Assembly (NCBI GenBank): GCA_947561395.2
Contig: OX387184.1
Location: 3,100,001 to 3,164,000 of the forward strand
Origin: Buxus sempervirens
Lineage: Eukaryota; Streptophyta; Magnoliopsida; Buxales; Buxaceae
DNA length: 64,000 nucleotides
Reading direction: 5' to 3'
Shown: positions 50,001 to 60,969 of the stretch, piece by piece
Position numbering within the stretch: position 1 is the first letter of the stretch
Layout: the number at the start of each line of letters is the position of its first letter
Program-made: the position numbers and the translations under genes
Notes under the pieces: model-generated
What the model was told of the DNA's origin: nothing
Seen by the model: the letters and a program-made list of their open reading frames with translations, nothing else
Databases searched by the model: none

Positions 50001-50629
50001 AAATATTAATTCTTAAATTTTAGAAATACAATGTAATATTGAATCAGGCGACGAATTCCATGACTTCTTCAAGTATCAGTATCGGTGCTGGCTGGAGAAC
50101 TTCAGCCAAAGGTTGTTCGAAGCCCCGACAAACATGATAAAAGTTAAAATAGACCAAAATAAAAAGCACTTTTAGAAACGTTTTTTTTTCTCTCTGAAAT
50201 AAATTGAAGTACCCTATAGAAGTTATTTTATAAGGGAATATTTAGGCCAAAAACACTTCTAATGAAAGCGTTATCAGGGGAATCTTGCAGTTGCCCATCA
50301 AGAGATGAGACAAAAGATAAAGACAAGCGACAAATGTTAAGTCAAACGAAATGAGAAATGCCGTGAAGGGAAGCACTTACTTCAGAGTAGATATGATCGG
50401 AATCAGAAGCAGTGCCCTGAGTGGGTAATCCGAGAGCAGCACCAATGTCGGCGACGGCAGGCTCGAGCTCTTTCACGGAGAGTTTCCCATCCTTATCTCG
50501 ATCCAGCTCTTCGAACTTATGATCCACGAAATTCCTGAACACCTCCTCGTTCCCAACCAATTCCATTATATCGGTACCGTCCAACACCTGACCTCCCCCA
50601 CTTGTCCTCATGGCGGTGCCGCTCGCCAT
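47099..50629 (-). CDS. EF-hand calcium-binding family protein
   Basis: Five coding exons, 50381-50629, 48507-48803, 48159-48377, 47689-47817 and 47099-47311, all phase 0 with GT-AG sites, give 368 residues. The first EF-hand loop, DRDKDGKLSVKE (43-54), is canonical. QKDSNGKVSKEY (265-276) is degenerate at position 1. DADDGKGVREEE (311-322) has displaced Gly residues. Between them is a long helical part with FTHGKQEKVNKTEFK, ILLGMAAGLKRDPIVILR and VAERIAQRLKEQPVIVAH. This architecture matches an uncharacterised plant EF-hand family like Arabidopsis At2g44310. There is no signal peptide; it is likely a soluble Ca2+ sensor. The tail is Ser-rich. The 1.6-kb first intron (48804-50380) holds no gene. 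The ATG at 50627-50629 opens MASGTAMRTSGGG. Confidence 0.92.
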
Positions 50630-52276
50630 TGGCTCTCTTCCGATCTCGCTACCTTTTTAGCACTTTATCTGCGATTGCTCGAGATATTATTAATTACAGT
50701 GATCGATCGACTTTGCTGTGAGAGTCTCGTGAGTGAAGCGATCAAAGACAGAGGGCTTCGGAGTTTCTCTTCTTTTGCTTTTGCTTCTTCCTTTTCTTTC
50801 GCTTTTATCGGAGAAGAAGAAGAGAGAGAGAGAGAGAAAGGCCTGGGGGTATTGGTGGCCACCAATCGGTGTGTGGTTAGGACACGCGGGCCTGTTTGTT
50901 TTCGTCTTGAAAAGATAGAGATTCGCCGATGTTTGTTTGAATTTGCTTTTTGGTTTGGTTTGGTCGGTCCGTCCATTTAGGGAGGAAAATAGGTTTTTAG
51001 TGATATTTTTAAAAATAATTCAGATTAAATTTCATAAAATTATATCTATACACCTTTTAGAGGTAATCAGGAACCACCGAAAAATATTAAGTCAGTGATG
51101 ATTTCAAAGGTATTTTGAAGCAAAATTTTCCAAATTTTTTTTTATAAAAAAAGTATCACCATCTTTTAATTACCGAGAATTTAGTGACTACCCTATAAAA
51201 AAAAGAGAATTTAGTAACTGAATCTCGATTATTTAAAAGAAGAAAAAAATCTAATTATTGGTGGGGGATAGATCGCGCTAATCTATACTCGGTGTGCCGT
51301 GTACGTACTTTGCACGCGTTTGAGGTTCGATTATATGGCGCCCAGAACCCGGGAAAGCGGTGAAAGTCAGCACTTCTTAACACAGAGCTTAGTTTTGTTG
51401 TTTCTGTCTATGCATTTGGAGTGCAACACTTTTGTCTTTTTTTGTTCATTACTTACTTTGCCCTTTTTTTTACGGTAACACATCTAGATTGCAACACGTA
51501 GCCCGGCTGAGCGAACGGTGGTGGTGGCCCACCTATAGGCATGGTGGAATTCGAAATCATACAATAGTGGGGTAGTCCCAGTGGGAAGAATCATTATCAA
51601 GTTGAAGAGCCTAGGTTTCTCCAGAAGATAAATGGACTTGATAGCAAATTGGTGGGAATCATCAGCAGGTACCGAGCAGCGAGCAAATGCATGAACTCTT
51701 GAACTTGCTTTATTAACAAGACTCATAATGGGCTTTGCTAAGCCCACTTTGTATTAGATCCTTATCCTCAGCTCATGATAAGGATTCTCCAGCAAGTGCG
51801 CTGGTGACTTGAGCCTAAAACGAACAAATGGCAGCAACAATATTCCAAACTTTTTGTCTCTCAGAATCACTTCTGCTACTACCTACTTCACCTGATCCCG
51901 TGGTCTTCATCTTAAGATCAGTACATGTTGCAGCGGGGATAAGGAGTGGAGAGCGCAGTATCATATTAAACAACCTTGGGTGGTCTACCTGAATCGAGTC
52001 TTCTACTGCTCTAACTTTAGATGTATTGAGGATTCCAATATTTCAGCAAAGCAGACGCTATAACAAAGATCAGCCCAAAAGACTAGTCCACGTTTAGGAG
52101 CCCATGGTCCCTAATCTTTACTGGGTATTTGTTTCAAAAGTTTGGATTGAGACCTCATTTGTAAGAGTCCTATATGTGATAAAATGGGCCGATCGTCTTC
52201 GCATGACTGGGACAAAGCTAATTGTATCTGGTGGTGTAAGACTGTCTTTAAGCCACATCCATGAGGGTATTATAGT
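50630..52276. other. Intergenic between divergent EF-hand and plastid-protein genes
   Basis: The left 200 bases contain the EF-hand 5' UTR and promoter, with a GA tract near 50819-50840. The rest is AT-rich. The minus frame at 51484-51747 has no recognisable domain. Confidence 0.4.
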
Positions 52277-52284
52277 TATTTAAA
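52277..52284 (+). promoter_or_regulatory. TATA box for the 52362 gene
   Basis: TATTTAAA lies 78 bases before the chosen ATG at 52362. It predicts a transcript start near 52310, which excludes the earlier in-frame ATG at 52284 as a translation start. Confidence 0.5.
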
Positions 52285-52361
52285 TGTTCAAGAGGAGTGA
52301 GAGCCAAGAAGATAAACGGAGCGTCTCCAGTCTCCACTCGTTTCTGCTTCAGGTCACGGAA

Positions 52362-52859
52362 ATGGAAGCTAGTGTTCTCCCTTCCTCCAAACTGTTACTT
52401 CCCATTCACGAGAAACCCTCGACGGCCACAACATTCCTGCAGACTGGAACTCGCCATCAACTACGACCACTCAGGGCTGCACCCGTCAACAGCAGCAGTA
52501 ACGGTGGGGATGATGGCAACAGAGAGCCACCAAGTACACCACCGGATGCCATTGAGATCCGGTTCCGACGAGGGTCAAGAAGGCGGTTAAGACAGCAACA
52601 GCAGGAAGCCAGCAGCAGTGGACTACCCAAGCCACCGCCCCCTCCAAAGGATTGGGACTCTATGACTATTGCAGAGAAGGCCATAGAACTGTACATGGGG
52701 GAAAAGGGCGCCCTCTTCTGGCTCAACAAATTCGCTTATGCCTCCATCTTCATCATCATCGGTGGCTGGATACTCTTCCGCTTTGTCGGCCCCTCGCTCG
52801 GTCTCTACCAACTTGATACGGCTCCTTTGTCACCCTCCAACGTGTTCAAGGGCTCGTGA
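52362..52859 (+). CDS. Small putative chloroplast membrane protein
   Basis: A single-exon gene of 165 residues. The N-terminal 45 residues (MEASVLPSSKLLLPIHEKP onward) are rich in Ser, Thr, Leu and Arg and poor in acidic residues, as in a plastid transit peptide. A low-complexity Gly/Asp/Pro and Arg/Gln segment follows (IEIRFRRGSRRRLRQQQQ). A conserved-looking core comes next: PPPPPKDWDSMTIAEKAIE, LYMGEKGALFWLNKFAYAS, then one membrane helix IFIIIGGWILFRFVGP. This resembles plant-specific plastid proteins of unknown function. An in-frame ATG 78 bases upstream (52284) overlaps the TATA box and is not used here. There is no known catalytic motif. Confidence 0.82.
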   Translation: MEASVLPSSKLLLPIHEKPSTATTFLQTGTRHQLRPLRAAPVNSSSNGGDDGNREPPSTPPDAIEIRFRRGSRRRLRQQQQEASSSGLPKPPPPPKDWDSMTIAEKAIELYMGEKGALFWLNKFAYASIFIIIGGWILFRFVGPSLGLYQLDTAPLSPSNVFKGS

Positions 52860-53204
52860 TAAACCAATCATAGAAGTGTGTACACCATCAACATCTACCA
52901 TCCAGTATCCTTTTTTTTTGGAACTTCCGTTTCTAGTTTCGCACTTACATTTTGAATCTCCAATCACTCAAAATAACAATAATAATAATAATAATCGAAT
53001 AGAAAGAAAATGGTGGAAGCAACAGTATCAAGAGATTGTTGCAGCTGAACATTTTTCCAGTCCGCCGTGTATCACTGCCATGGCTATTTCCCCAAAAAAC
53101 AATTGGAGGCACAAATTTCTAACCAAGTGCTGCGTCTCGGGTTGTCCTTATCTCTTCCTCCTGTAATCCCAAGAGCTCTCTCTCGTGGAGCTGTGTTCAT
53201 GGTT

Positions 53205-55271
53205 TCACTTGGCAGAGGTATCAGGGTTTCGACCTACCTGCCTTGATTCTGCTTCACCCATTGTACTTATGGCGTCAGTAGTGGGGTGACCAGCAGCTGC
53301 TGTTTGAGCACTCAAGGCTGCTGGTGGAGGTGCTGCGGGAGGACCTGATTCGTGCAGTGTCTCTTGTTGCTTCTGCATTGAAGATTTATCGGAAGTATGC
53401 AATGGTGGCTGTTCGACGTGCTGTGCTACACCGGTGGTATTAGTAGCAGTGGTAGCTGATTGGCATGTTGTTACAGCAGCTGTAAGATTGTCGATCTCCT
53501 ATCTCTGCTGTTACTGCTTTTAACTTACAGTGTAGAGAAAAGAATGATGCTAAACAGTGTGACCTGCTGCTTTTGATCTCGATTCCATCTTTGCTTCGTA
53601 CATAAGTAATCTCGATCTCATCTTTACTTCATATCGACACACTTAGAAGTCCCCAACAAGATAACAACAAATAAATTCCAGTAGGACACCAACGTATTCA
53701 TTATGGAACACTGCAAATTTTCAAGCAAAGTGGTAACCAATCTGTCTTGGACAATATAATCCTTGAAGAAGCTTCAGAAAACCCTTGCCGTGCAATTATT
53801 CACCACGTTGCAGTTTGCCTCTAACGTTTTTCCATTAGTTCAGGGGAGGATTTAGCATATTTCCACGTTGTGTGAAGCTTAAGCAAATCTTGGCCTTGCA
53901 TTTCAGTGGGCACCTTGTACGGTCAATTTAACACCAAGTTGCAGTTTGCCTCTGATGTTTTTCCATTAGTTCAGAGGATTTAGTGAATTTCATTTAGTAT
54001 TCTGCTTTATCTTAAAGCAATAACGCCATCCTAAATTGGCTTTTTGATTAAACTTCCATTTTCTGGAGTCACATTGCTTCTGCAGATGAACAAATACCTA
54101 GTAAGACAACTACTGGAAGAGCCATGAATAATCTGCTGAGAAACTTCTGAATTCAAATATCATTACCCAGATTATACATCAATAAATGTTCCACTTAACG
54201 TGAAATGGGAAATCTTTCAACAATTGTGTTAGTGGGCCAAACAATCATATAAATTTTCTCCAACCAGAAAAGCCCTTGTATTATGTGTTTGATTCGAAGA
54301 CATTTTTATGATATATTATGCCCAACTTCAAGGCACAATGAACAGGGCATAAATGAAGGTCATATGGAAAAATAACTACTTTCTCCAGAACAGGGTACAA
54401 TAGAATTAAGTCATAATGGAAAGGATCTACTTATCCTTATTGATAGATACCTGAGCAGCACGCGGTCTTGACGTTGATTGTGCAGCAACATACCGTAAAA
54501 TCTCAAAAACTATAGTCTGACCATAACTAGCAGCCCTTTGCCAATACATAACTGCAACATCCCCAGCTCGATTTCTCAGTTCGAACAGGTTACGATCAAT
54601 CTCTGTTTCATGTTTTGCTAGGTATGGCCGAAAGAAAGAATTATAGACAAATGTTGTTCCCTGAAACAAGTAAAATAAGAATGAACAACATTAATCTAAG
54701 AGCTAAACTCTACTACTTCCAAATTTTTTTCATCTTCATACCTTTATTTTTGGGTACCACAGATATATGAAGAAAGCCAATTTAGCTTCACTGTACAGCG
54801 GTAGCCTTTTTAACACAAAATTAAAGACGATCAAAATATATTATATGAAATAGAACATTAAAAGGAAAGCAAAGTGCATACCATTACCAAGTTAGGATTA
54901 ATACCATGAAATAAAAGCATCACCCACCCTCTCACAAACTGTTAGTACTGCAACTAAAATCCTACAATGATTAAAGAACAAATCATGTAATGCTGAAACT
55001 TGTCTGAACAAATCACAGTGACACAAGCTAGGTGAACAGATTTACCAATATTGGCACCAAAACCGAAGTTGCTCAATCTCTGGCTTATTTCTCTCCACAG
55101 TTTTGAAGCACTCATAAGCTGGATAAGCATAGCCAAAAATCATCCTGCAAGTGCAACATGTTAGAAGAGATATTCACTTCTTCCTCACAAAAAGCATTTA
55201 GTACCATAATAAGCAGAAAATGTATCTTGTTCAGCAACATACATCAGTCCTCTGGTAAGGAAAGATCCCAT
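53205..55271 (-). CDS. HVA22: HVA22-like (DP1/REEP family) ER membrane-shaping protein
   Basis: HVA22 proteins are DP1/REEP relatives of the ER membrane, often induced by abscisic acid or stress. Coding exons are 55243-55271, 55046-55144, 54905-54961, 54742-54805, 54451-54660 and 53205-53498, giving 250 residues. Seen: MGSFLTRGLMMIFGYAYPAY, ECFKTVERNKPEIEQLRFWC, ILVAVLTVCERVGDAFISW, SEAKLAFFIYLWYPKIKGTT, SFFRPYLAKHETEIDRNL and YWQRAASYGQTIVFEIL. These match the longer HVA22i/j/k subgroup. Hydrophobic hairpin segments lie at about residues 5-20 and 43-85. The last exon, Ala/Gln/Pro-rich, was joined at GCTCAG|GTATC to an acceptor GATAG|GAG that keeps frame. That acceptor has a weak pyrimidine tract, so the junction is the least certain part. 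If unspliced, the protein would end VSINKDK after residue 153. Confidence 0.88.
53795..53990. repeat. Direct repeat inside the HVA22 last intron
   Basis: Two copies about 130 bp apart (around 53802-53860 and 53932-53985) share GTTGCAGTTTGCCTCT, GTTTTTCCATTAGTTCAG and GAGGATTTAG. They lie in the 53499-54450 intron. Confidence 0.65.
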
Positions 55272-56206
55272 CCTTTTAGATCCCTAGCAAGTACAATGAA
55301 AATAACAGCTGCAATTGCTCCCAACAAGGACAATATTAACTGAAACTACAAAGAGTCCATTGGTTAGATTTGTGCTTCACAGGACAGATATGATGGAATA
55401 GAAGGAAAAAGAACAAAAGGCAAAGTTTCATATCATGAGAGCAGACGAACTAAGAAAAAGCAAAAGTAGTGAACGGTTGCAAAAGAAACACTGGAACCAA
55501 CATTCAAAGCCCATATAAAGCCATTGAGTCACAGGAGCCATGAATTACATAAAGAGAACCAATGGAATTATCTAAATTAAATCCTGAAAGATATACCAAA
55601 ATGAATGATTCAATAAACGGAAAAGATCAAATAATAAGTTAAATTATAATTTAATCAATTTAAAAGTGGTGCATTGTACTTATAAAATCAATCTCGTCAA
55701 ATAAAATCACCGGCATCACGCATTAAGACCCATTCACAGTTCATCAAAGGGGCCAAAATTATTAAAAAGAACTGTGGCAAGAAAGATAGATAACACCACT
55801 TCCCCAAAAAAAAAAAAAAAGATCTGAAGAAAACTAAAAGGAAAATTTAATTTCGAACAACCTGAAATCTCAAAAAGTGTTGAAATCAAACAAGAAAACA
55901 GAAATTACTATCAGAAAACCTAGAAAATGCATGAATCGAGTATTGACGAATCGGACGAAAATAATCATCCAAACCAACAAAGAATTTACTGCTCTGACAC
56001 ACACATTGTAAGAAAAACCGATTCAATGAAACAAACATGGAAAGGAAAGGTATCGATCTGTACCCTGTGATCGATATTCCGAGATGAGCCGAATAATAAA
56101 AGGGAAAAGAAAAAACAACTTGCGAAATGGAAGAAGAGCAAAGATGTCTCAACGGAAGCAAAGATGAGTTCGTCGTTTAGAGTATAAAATCCAAGAGTGG
56201 CACCGG

Positions 56207-56216
56207 TTTTTTTATA
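56207..56216 (-). promoter_or_regulatory. Candidate TATA box for the HVA22 gene
   Basis: The minus strand reads CTATAAAAAAACC here. A start near 56180 would give a 5' UTR containing the GAACTCATCTTTGC region and an intron of about 0.8 kb before the coding start at 55271. The minus frame at 55986-56492 spans this element and is therefore unlikely to be a gene. Confidence 0.35.
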
Positions 56217-56219
56217 GTG

Positions 56220-56680
56220 CATTTCGGTCGCGTCCGTAAAGCCGAAACGGCGCGGCCGAAACGCTGCGGACAACGATTCGAAGCCCGAAGAAGGAGAGCG
56301 TGCGAGATGGAGACGATAGCCTGAGGGAGAGAAAACATCTGTAAGTTCCTTGAGATTTTTGAGGTTCCGGGAACGAAACAGCAGTGAGCAGACACGACAC
56401 AAACCATCTAGCGACATATCAAGGGTGAAGAGCTGGGGTTGAGTCAACGTTAAATACGCATCCAACGGTGGCATATTTGAATTCCCAGACATGTGTACAT
56501 AATTGTTGTTAGCACCTCATCATTGCTCCAGTAACGTTATAATTAATTTGTTAATGAGAAAAATAATTAAACAGCTGGGTATTATTAAAATTAAGAGCAC
56601 TGGGCGGATTGTGAAGTACGCCAAGAATCCATGGATAAGAATAAAACTCTCTCTTGTTGGAATTTATTCTCTTTTGTAAC
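56220..56680. other. HVA22 upstream flank
   Basis: A comparatively GC-rich, CpG-containing block (56220-56320) is followed by AT-rich spacer. No gene recognised. Confidence 0.35.
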
Positions 56681-56689
56681 TTTTTGGTA

Positions 56690-56950
56690 AACAACGGACC
56701 ATTGCATTACTATTGAGAGCCGGTAACACCCACAGAGCAGAAAGGATACAAGGAAGGGCCGAGTTCAGCCAAGTACAAGAGAAGTGTTCAATTGCAAAAT
56801 TGGCCAATAAGTCTGCAATCTGGTTGCCTTCCCTAAAAGAGTGAGAGAACAAGACCATTTGAAACTCAATGTCTCTTTTATGCCCTCTTTTAAGTTTAAT
56901 TTTATTGGTTTTCGCTAAGCTAATAAGATCCCAGATATAAAAGCAACCCA
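56690..56950 (-). pseudogene. LINE-type RNase H domain relic
   Basis: The minus strand reads DIEFQMVLFSHSFREGN, then QIADLLANFAIEHFSCTWL, the end of an RNase H-like domain as in plant LINEs. It is similar in pattern to the relic at 22755-23060 (FREANRAVDKLANF). No reverse transcriptase is present; it is a short remnant. Confidence 0.55.
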
Positions 56951-57465
56951 CAACTCCCTTCATCTCTCTTCTAACAGTGTATTTAAATAAGGTCCAAGAT
57001 AATTTATTTAAAATATTGTTATATTATATTCCACTTTTGAGAAACAGTTAGAAGATATGAAAATGTAAATTGCATTATTGCTGGTAGAAGATCTTGGAAT
57101 GTAACTTTAAGATTTAATATTATGAGAGATTTTTTGAAATTTTTTCCAGGAAAAGAAGATAGTCTCCTGCAACTTATCTTGATTTTTTTTGGTAATGTTT
57201 TTTTTTTTTTTTTTGGTAATGCAAAAAGGAGCAACTTATCTTGACTCCTGACACAAACGAAATGAGAACATTAAATCCGAATCCTATCTACTGTGCTTTT
57301 AGTCCGAGTATTTCTTTACTGAAAAGAAAAAAACAAAACGAAACAAAAGAAACAAAAAGTGGGAGAAAGTGCAACATAGGCAGAACCAGTGCCATTACCT
57401 GAGAACAACGAGCACAGTAGAAAATGCGACTCCCGGTTAGCTTTTCATCAGAATCCACGACATCC

Positions 57466-58502
57466 TCACATATTACCGCCCTGAGCTGGATTGAGAGCGA
57501 TACTCGTACAACACTTGCATTGCAACCATGTCAGCCTCATCTCATTTTTGAGAGAGATGAATGTTTCCCTCCGGTTAGGGTTCTGAAACAGATCCAAGGC
57601 ATTAAAGTAGAGGCGTTCATCAATGCCTTGCATCCCATCCAACAATTTGACACAATTGGACACTGAAAATTTTTCATCACCCTGCATCTTTGTAGATGCC
57701 CTTAACTTCGACACAGCCAGCATCTCAAACAGAGCATTAGCTAATGCGTCTCTTGTTCCATCCAGATTTCTCTTGCGGCAAGCTGGACTCAATGATGTCT
57801 CAGATGGGCGCTTCTTTCTTGCATCAACGGATTTCATTTTCACAGGTGATACAGAGTCATGTGGAACAACTGATGGTGCTGCAGGATCAACATGCATTCC
57901 TGCTGTTTTAGGTGGTGATGTTGTGCTTGGATTTTCCATTGCAACCATGTTCTTGCCCAATCCTTCATAGTGACTGGACTGTGCATATCTGCCATCAGCA
58001 CCAGACTCCGTGAATATTGTGCACATCTGTTCATAAATGGGACAATCCTTGATTTTGATTGTCTCTGGCTTGGGATGTGCCTGCAAATATATTTGATCAG
58101 AAACTTATGACGATATTAAAAAAACTCACATAATTTATAAATTACATGTACCTCAATATAATCATCCCAGATGTCAAACTCTGTTGTTACAATTTGACCC
58201 ATCTGATAGGATTCATCCATTACAAAGCCAGTCTGATCAAAAACTGACTTCAGATTATGATACCTTATTCTTAGAACATCGAGGTGCTTCCTCAGTTGCT
58301 TCTTGTTGAAGTTAAGACCAGTTTGTCTATTGAACGAATCACGTATATCCTTCCATGTTTTCTTGTCAAAGGCATTGTTTGACCTATTACCCAGTTGAAT
58401 CTGCTCAACCACCAAGTCAGCAAATATCTTGTCAAGGGATGGCGTCCACCTTGTTCTTAAACGTTCTTGCTTGGGTTGATGCTGATTGGACTCGCCATCC
58501 AT
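57466..58502 (-). CDS. Myb/SANT-like DNA-binding protein (LIMYB type)
   Basis: Two coding exons, 58152-58502 and 57466-58080, give 321 residues. The N-terminal Myb/SANT-like domain (about residues 17-110) has the spaced aromatic pattern RTRWTPSLDKIFADLVVEQ, FDKKTWKDIRDSFNRQTGL and KKQLRKHLDVLRIRYHNLK. It is followed by MDESYQMGQIVTTEFDIWDD and then KIKDCPIYEQMCTIFTES. The C-terminal half is a less conserved helical region (DALANALFEMLAVSKLRAS). This matches the plant 'L10-interacting MYB domain-containing protein-like' group, nuclear factors sharing their domain with PIF/Harbinger MYB-like proteins. The ATG at 58500-58502 begins MDGESNQHQ. Any 5' UTR exons further right were not identified. 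A domestication origin is possible for the family, but nothing at this locus marks it as a current transposon. Confidence 0.85.
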
Positions 58503-60850
58503 CTGAATCTCAAGGATTTTACCAAGTCAGGAAAGGGACTGAAAAGAAACGCATAGTTAATAGCATCAAAGCGTTTAAAGCGAATTAAAAGAAAATGCCT
58601 CCCAAACATTAAGCCAAGGCTCCAGCACATAAGCATAGTCTCAAACAAAATGAATCTTTGTACGAACTTACATTCAAGGTCAACATGTACTTACTATACA
58701 TAAAATAAAAACATAAATGCTAGTATGGCCAATCTTCATGAAACACTCAAAATGACAAATAAAAACCATCATTTATACACTCAATGACTTCATTTGCAGA
58801 AATCCATGCAAAACATTAGCATAGTTACAGTTTGATATGTAGCAGACTTCATACATTGAATCAAGAGAAGGCATCCTCCCTCAATCCTTATTGATGAAAG
58901 AAGTCCAGTTAATTCAACATACAGATGACTTAGAATGCAGCTCAATTCTATTTATATATGGGTATAAAAACACATAATTACAAAATTTGAATCTAAACAC
59001 CAAATAATGACAAAGAATGCATGAGAGGCAAGAAAATTCTCCCTATATTTATCTGAAATGATGCCTCAACTATGATATATGAGCATGATAACAATAGCTA
59101 CAAGTTTGATGGTCAGTTCTATGCCGTAAAGCCTTCTAAAATTGCATCAGAATCAGCCTCCAGCTATCAAATCAGATCCTACTAGCTCATCAGGAATTTT
59201 AAAAACTATGTGCATCATGCTCCATAGAACTCAAACTATAATAAATATTGACAAAAGATCAATGTACCTCAGCTGAAAAATTACATCCATACAAAGAATT
59301 TATAGATTCTTAAATCAATAAGGCCACCATACCTATAATTATTCTGAATCTATCTTTTGACCTATAATTATTCTGAATCTATCTTTTGAATAAATGTTTT
59401 ATCAGGAAAATTGTCATGGGTAATTAAGATGAGAAAAATTGAATATGGATAAATTGTTGATAAATTATTTAAAAAAAACCAGTTTTAATAATTCTAGCTC
59501 AACAGTATCTGTGTAAAGTCCAAGAAGGATCCTGCAGGCCTCTCCTTTGACCTAATCAAAGGACCGTATTTCAGAGAACTTCCGTCTAATCTGATTCAGT
59601 TCCAGACCCAAGACAATTCCTCTCAAGGAAACAGAAGAGGTTAATTCTGTGTTTGTGCTCACGGTTTCCATCATGACATTTCGAATAGTGCAGTTGCATC
59701 CCAGATAAATAAGCTGTGAATTCTCCAAAATTTAGTTTACAGGACATTGGCAGCTAGTGATGCAGATATCACAGCAATCATCAGAAAACTAGGATTGAAT
59801 AATGGTATATCTGAGTTCAACATTATAAGATTCAAATAACCAAATCTGATGGATCATATGACGAATGATTCAAATTTGCCTATAAATTTGACTCTAGTGA
59901 GATCTCAGATGTCAATATGAACAGCCAGTACTCTAGTGAGATCTCATTTTCTTACGGCAGTTATTAGTCTCTACTCCCCTTCCGCTGCAATACAACAAAA
60001 TCGAATCAACCGGTCTATTCGAGAATAAAAAGAACTTTGATTCGGTTTTTGTTGGAAATAGAAAGCCTTGTTAAACAAAGGGAAAAACCTACTAAATCTG
60101 TGTGTCAATGACCATTTTTTAACTGCACCCCACATCATTAGGTTGAGAATGTGGCAAGGAAGTGTCACATCATTATCTTGAACACGCTTACCTGGCACAG
60201 AAATGCTAACATTTCCCTAAGCAATGCATACCATAACAGATGCTTTGGCAAGTGCTTTGGTAATTCCATAGCAACTTGACTTTTCCGCATCCTCCAACAA
60301 TGCCGTGTATGAATTTTTAAGGCATCATAGATGCTAGAATATTCATCAGAAAAAGAAATAGATATGCTAAAATATATGAAATACAGTTAGTAAGCTGCAC
60401 ATACAAAACAAAGAAAAACCCAAAACCAGCCCTGGCAACTAACTGAGACAAGATACGATAGCACCTTCATCGGGGCAACAAACTTGGAATGTGAGACCAC
60501 CAAGTCCAGGCTGCTTCGGCAATCATGCGGCCTAATTTCATTTGATTTCATTTTTATACCGGAAGACTTCATGCCTTCATCATATTGATTCGGATAGACT
60601 TTAGTCGTCTACTGTTTGTTTACCTTTCACGTTTGTTTGGATTGCCCAACTATGCTCTGGCCTTTGGAGATTTAAGCAAGTGACTTCCAGCATCTCAAGA
60701 GATTGAAACTTGCAGAAATCATCACTTATATTAAAGGTACCAAATCATTTCTAACTGACGTCATTCACATTTCATTGGTCTTTCCTTCACCTTCTCGTAT
60801 CTTTCAATAAGTTCCCTCCCACACCTCCTCACTGTTTCCTCCCCAGGTCT
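58503..60850. other. Upstream of the Myb/SANT-like gene, no coding exon seen
   Basis: AT-rich and possibly a long 5' UTR intron. A perfect 29-bp tandem duplication starting CCTATAATTATTCTGAATC lies at 59332-59360 and 59361-59389. Frames at 59971-60198 and 60387-60572 lack family resemblance. Confidence 0.35.
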
Positions 60851-60856
60851 TCACTT

Positions 60857-60862
60857 TATATA
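60857..60862 (+). promoter_or_regulatory. Possible TATA box with no coding gene behind it
   Basis: CTTTATATACC is followed about 70 bases later by a long (CT)n tract, a common layout for plant 5' leaders. The ATGs that follow (around 60980) open only very short frames. Confidence 0.25.
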
Positions 60863-60927
60863 CCAAACCACCTTAACCTACTTTCATTTATCTTATCACC
60901 TCTCTGGGTGATGCCTAACATACTTTG

Positions 60928-60928
<1 letters not shown>

Positions 60929-60962
<34 letters not shown>
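60929..60962. repeat. (CT)17 microsatellite
   Basis: An uninterrupted CT run of about 34 bases. Confidence 0.92.
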
Positions 60963-60964
<2 letters not shown>

Positions 60965-60969
60965 CACAC

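Noticed and set aside
51484-51747. 87-codon minus-strand frame
   Set aside because: Lacks an identifiable family and an ATG-supported context.
55986-56492. 168-codon minus-strand frame with a true ATG
   Set aside because: It spans the probable HVA22 TATA box and leader, and matches no family; a chance frame is more likely, though not excluded.
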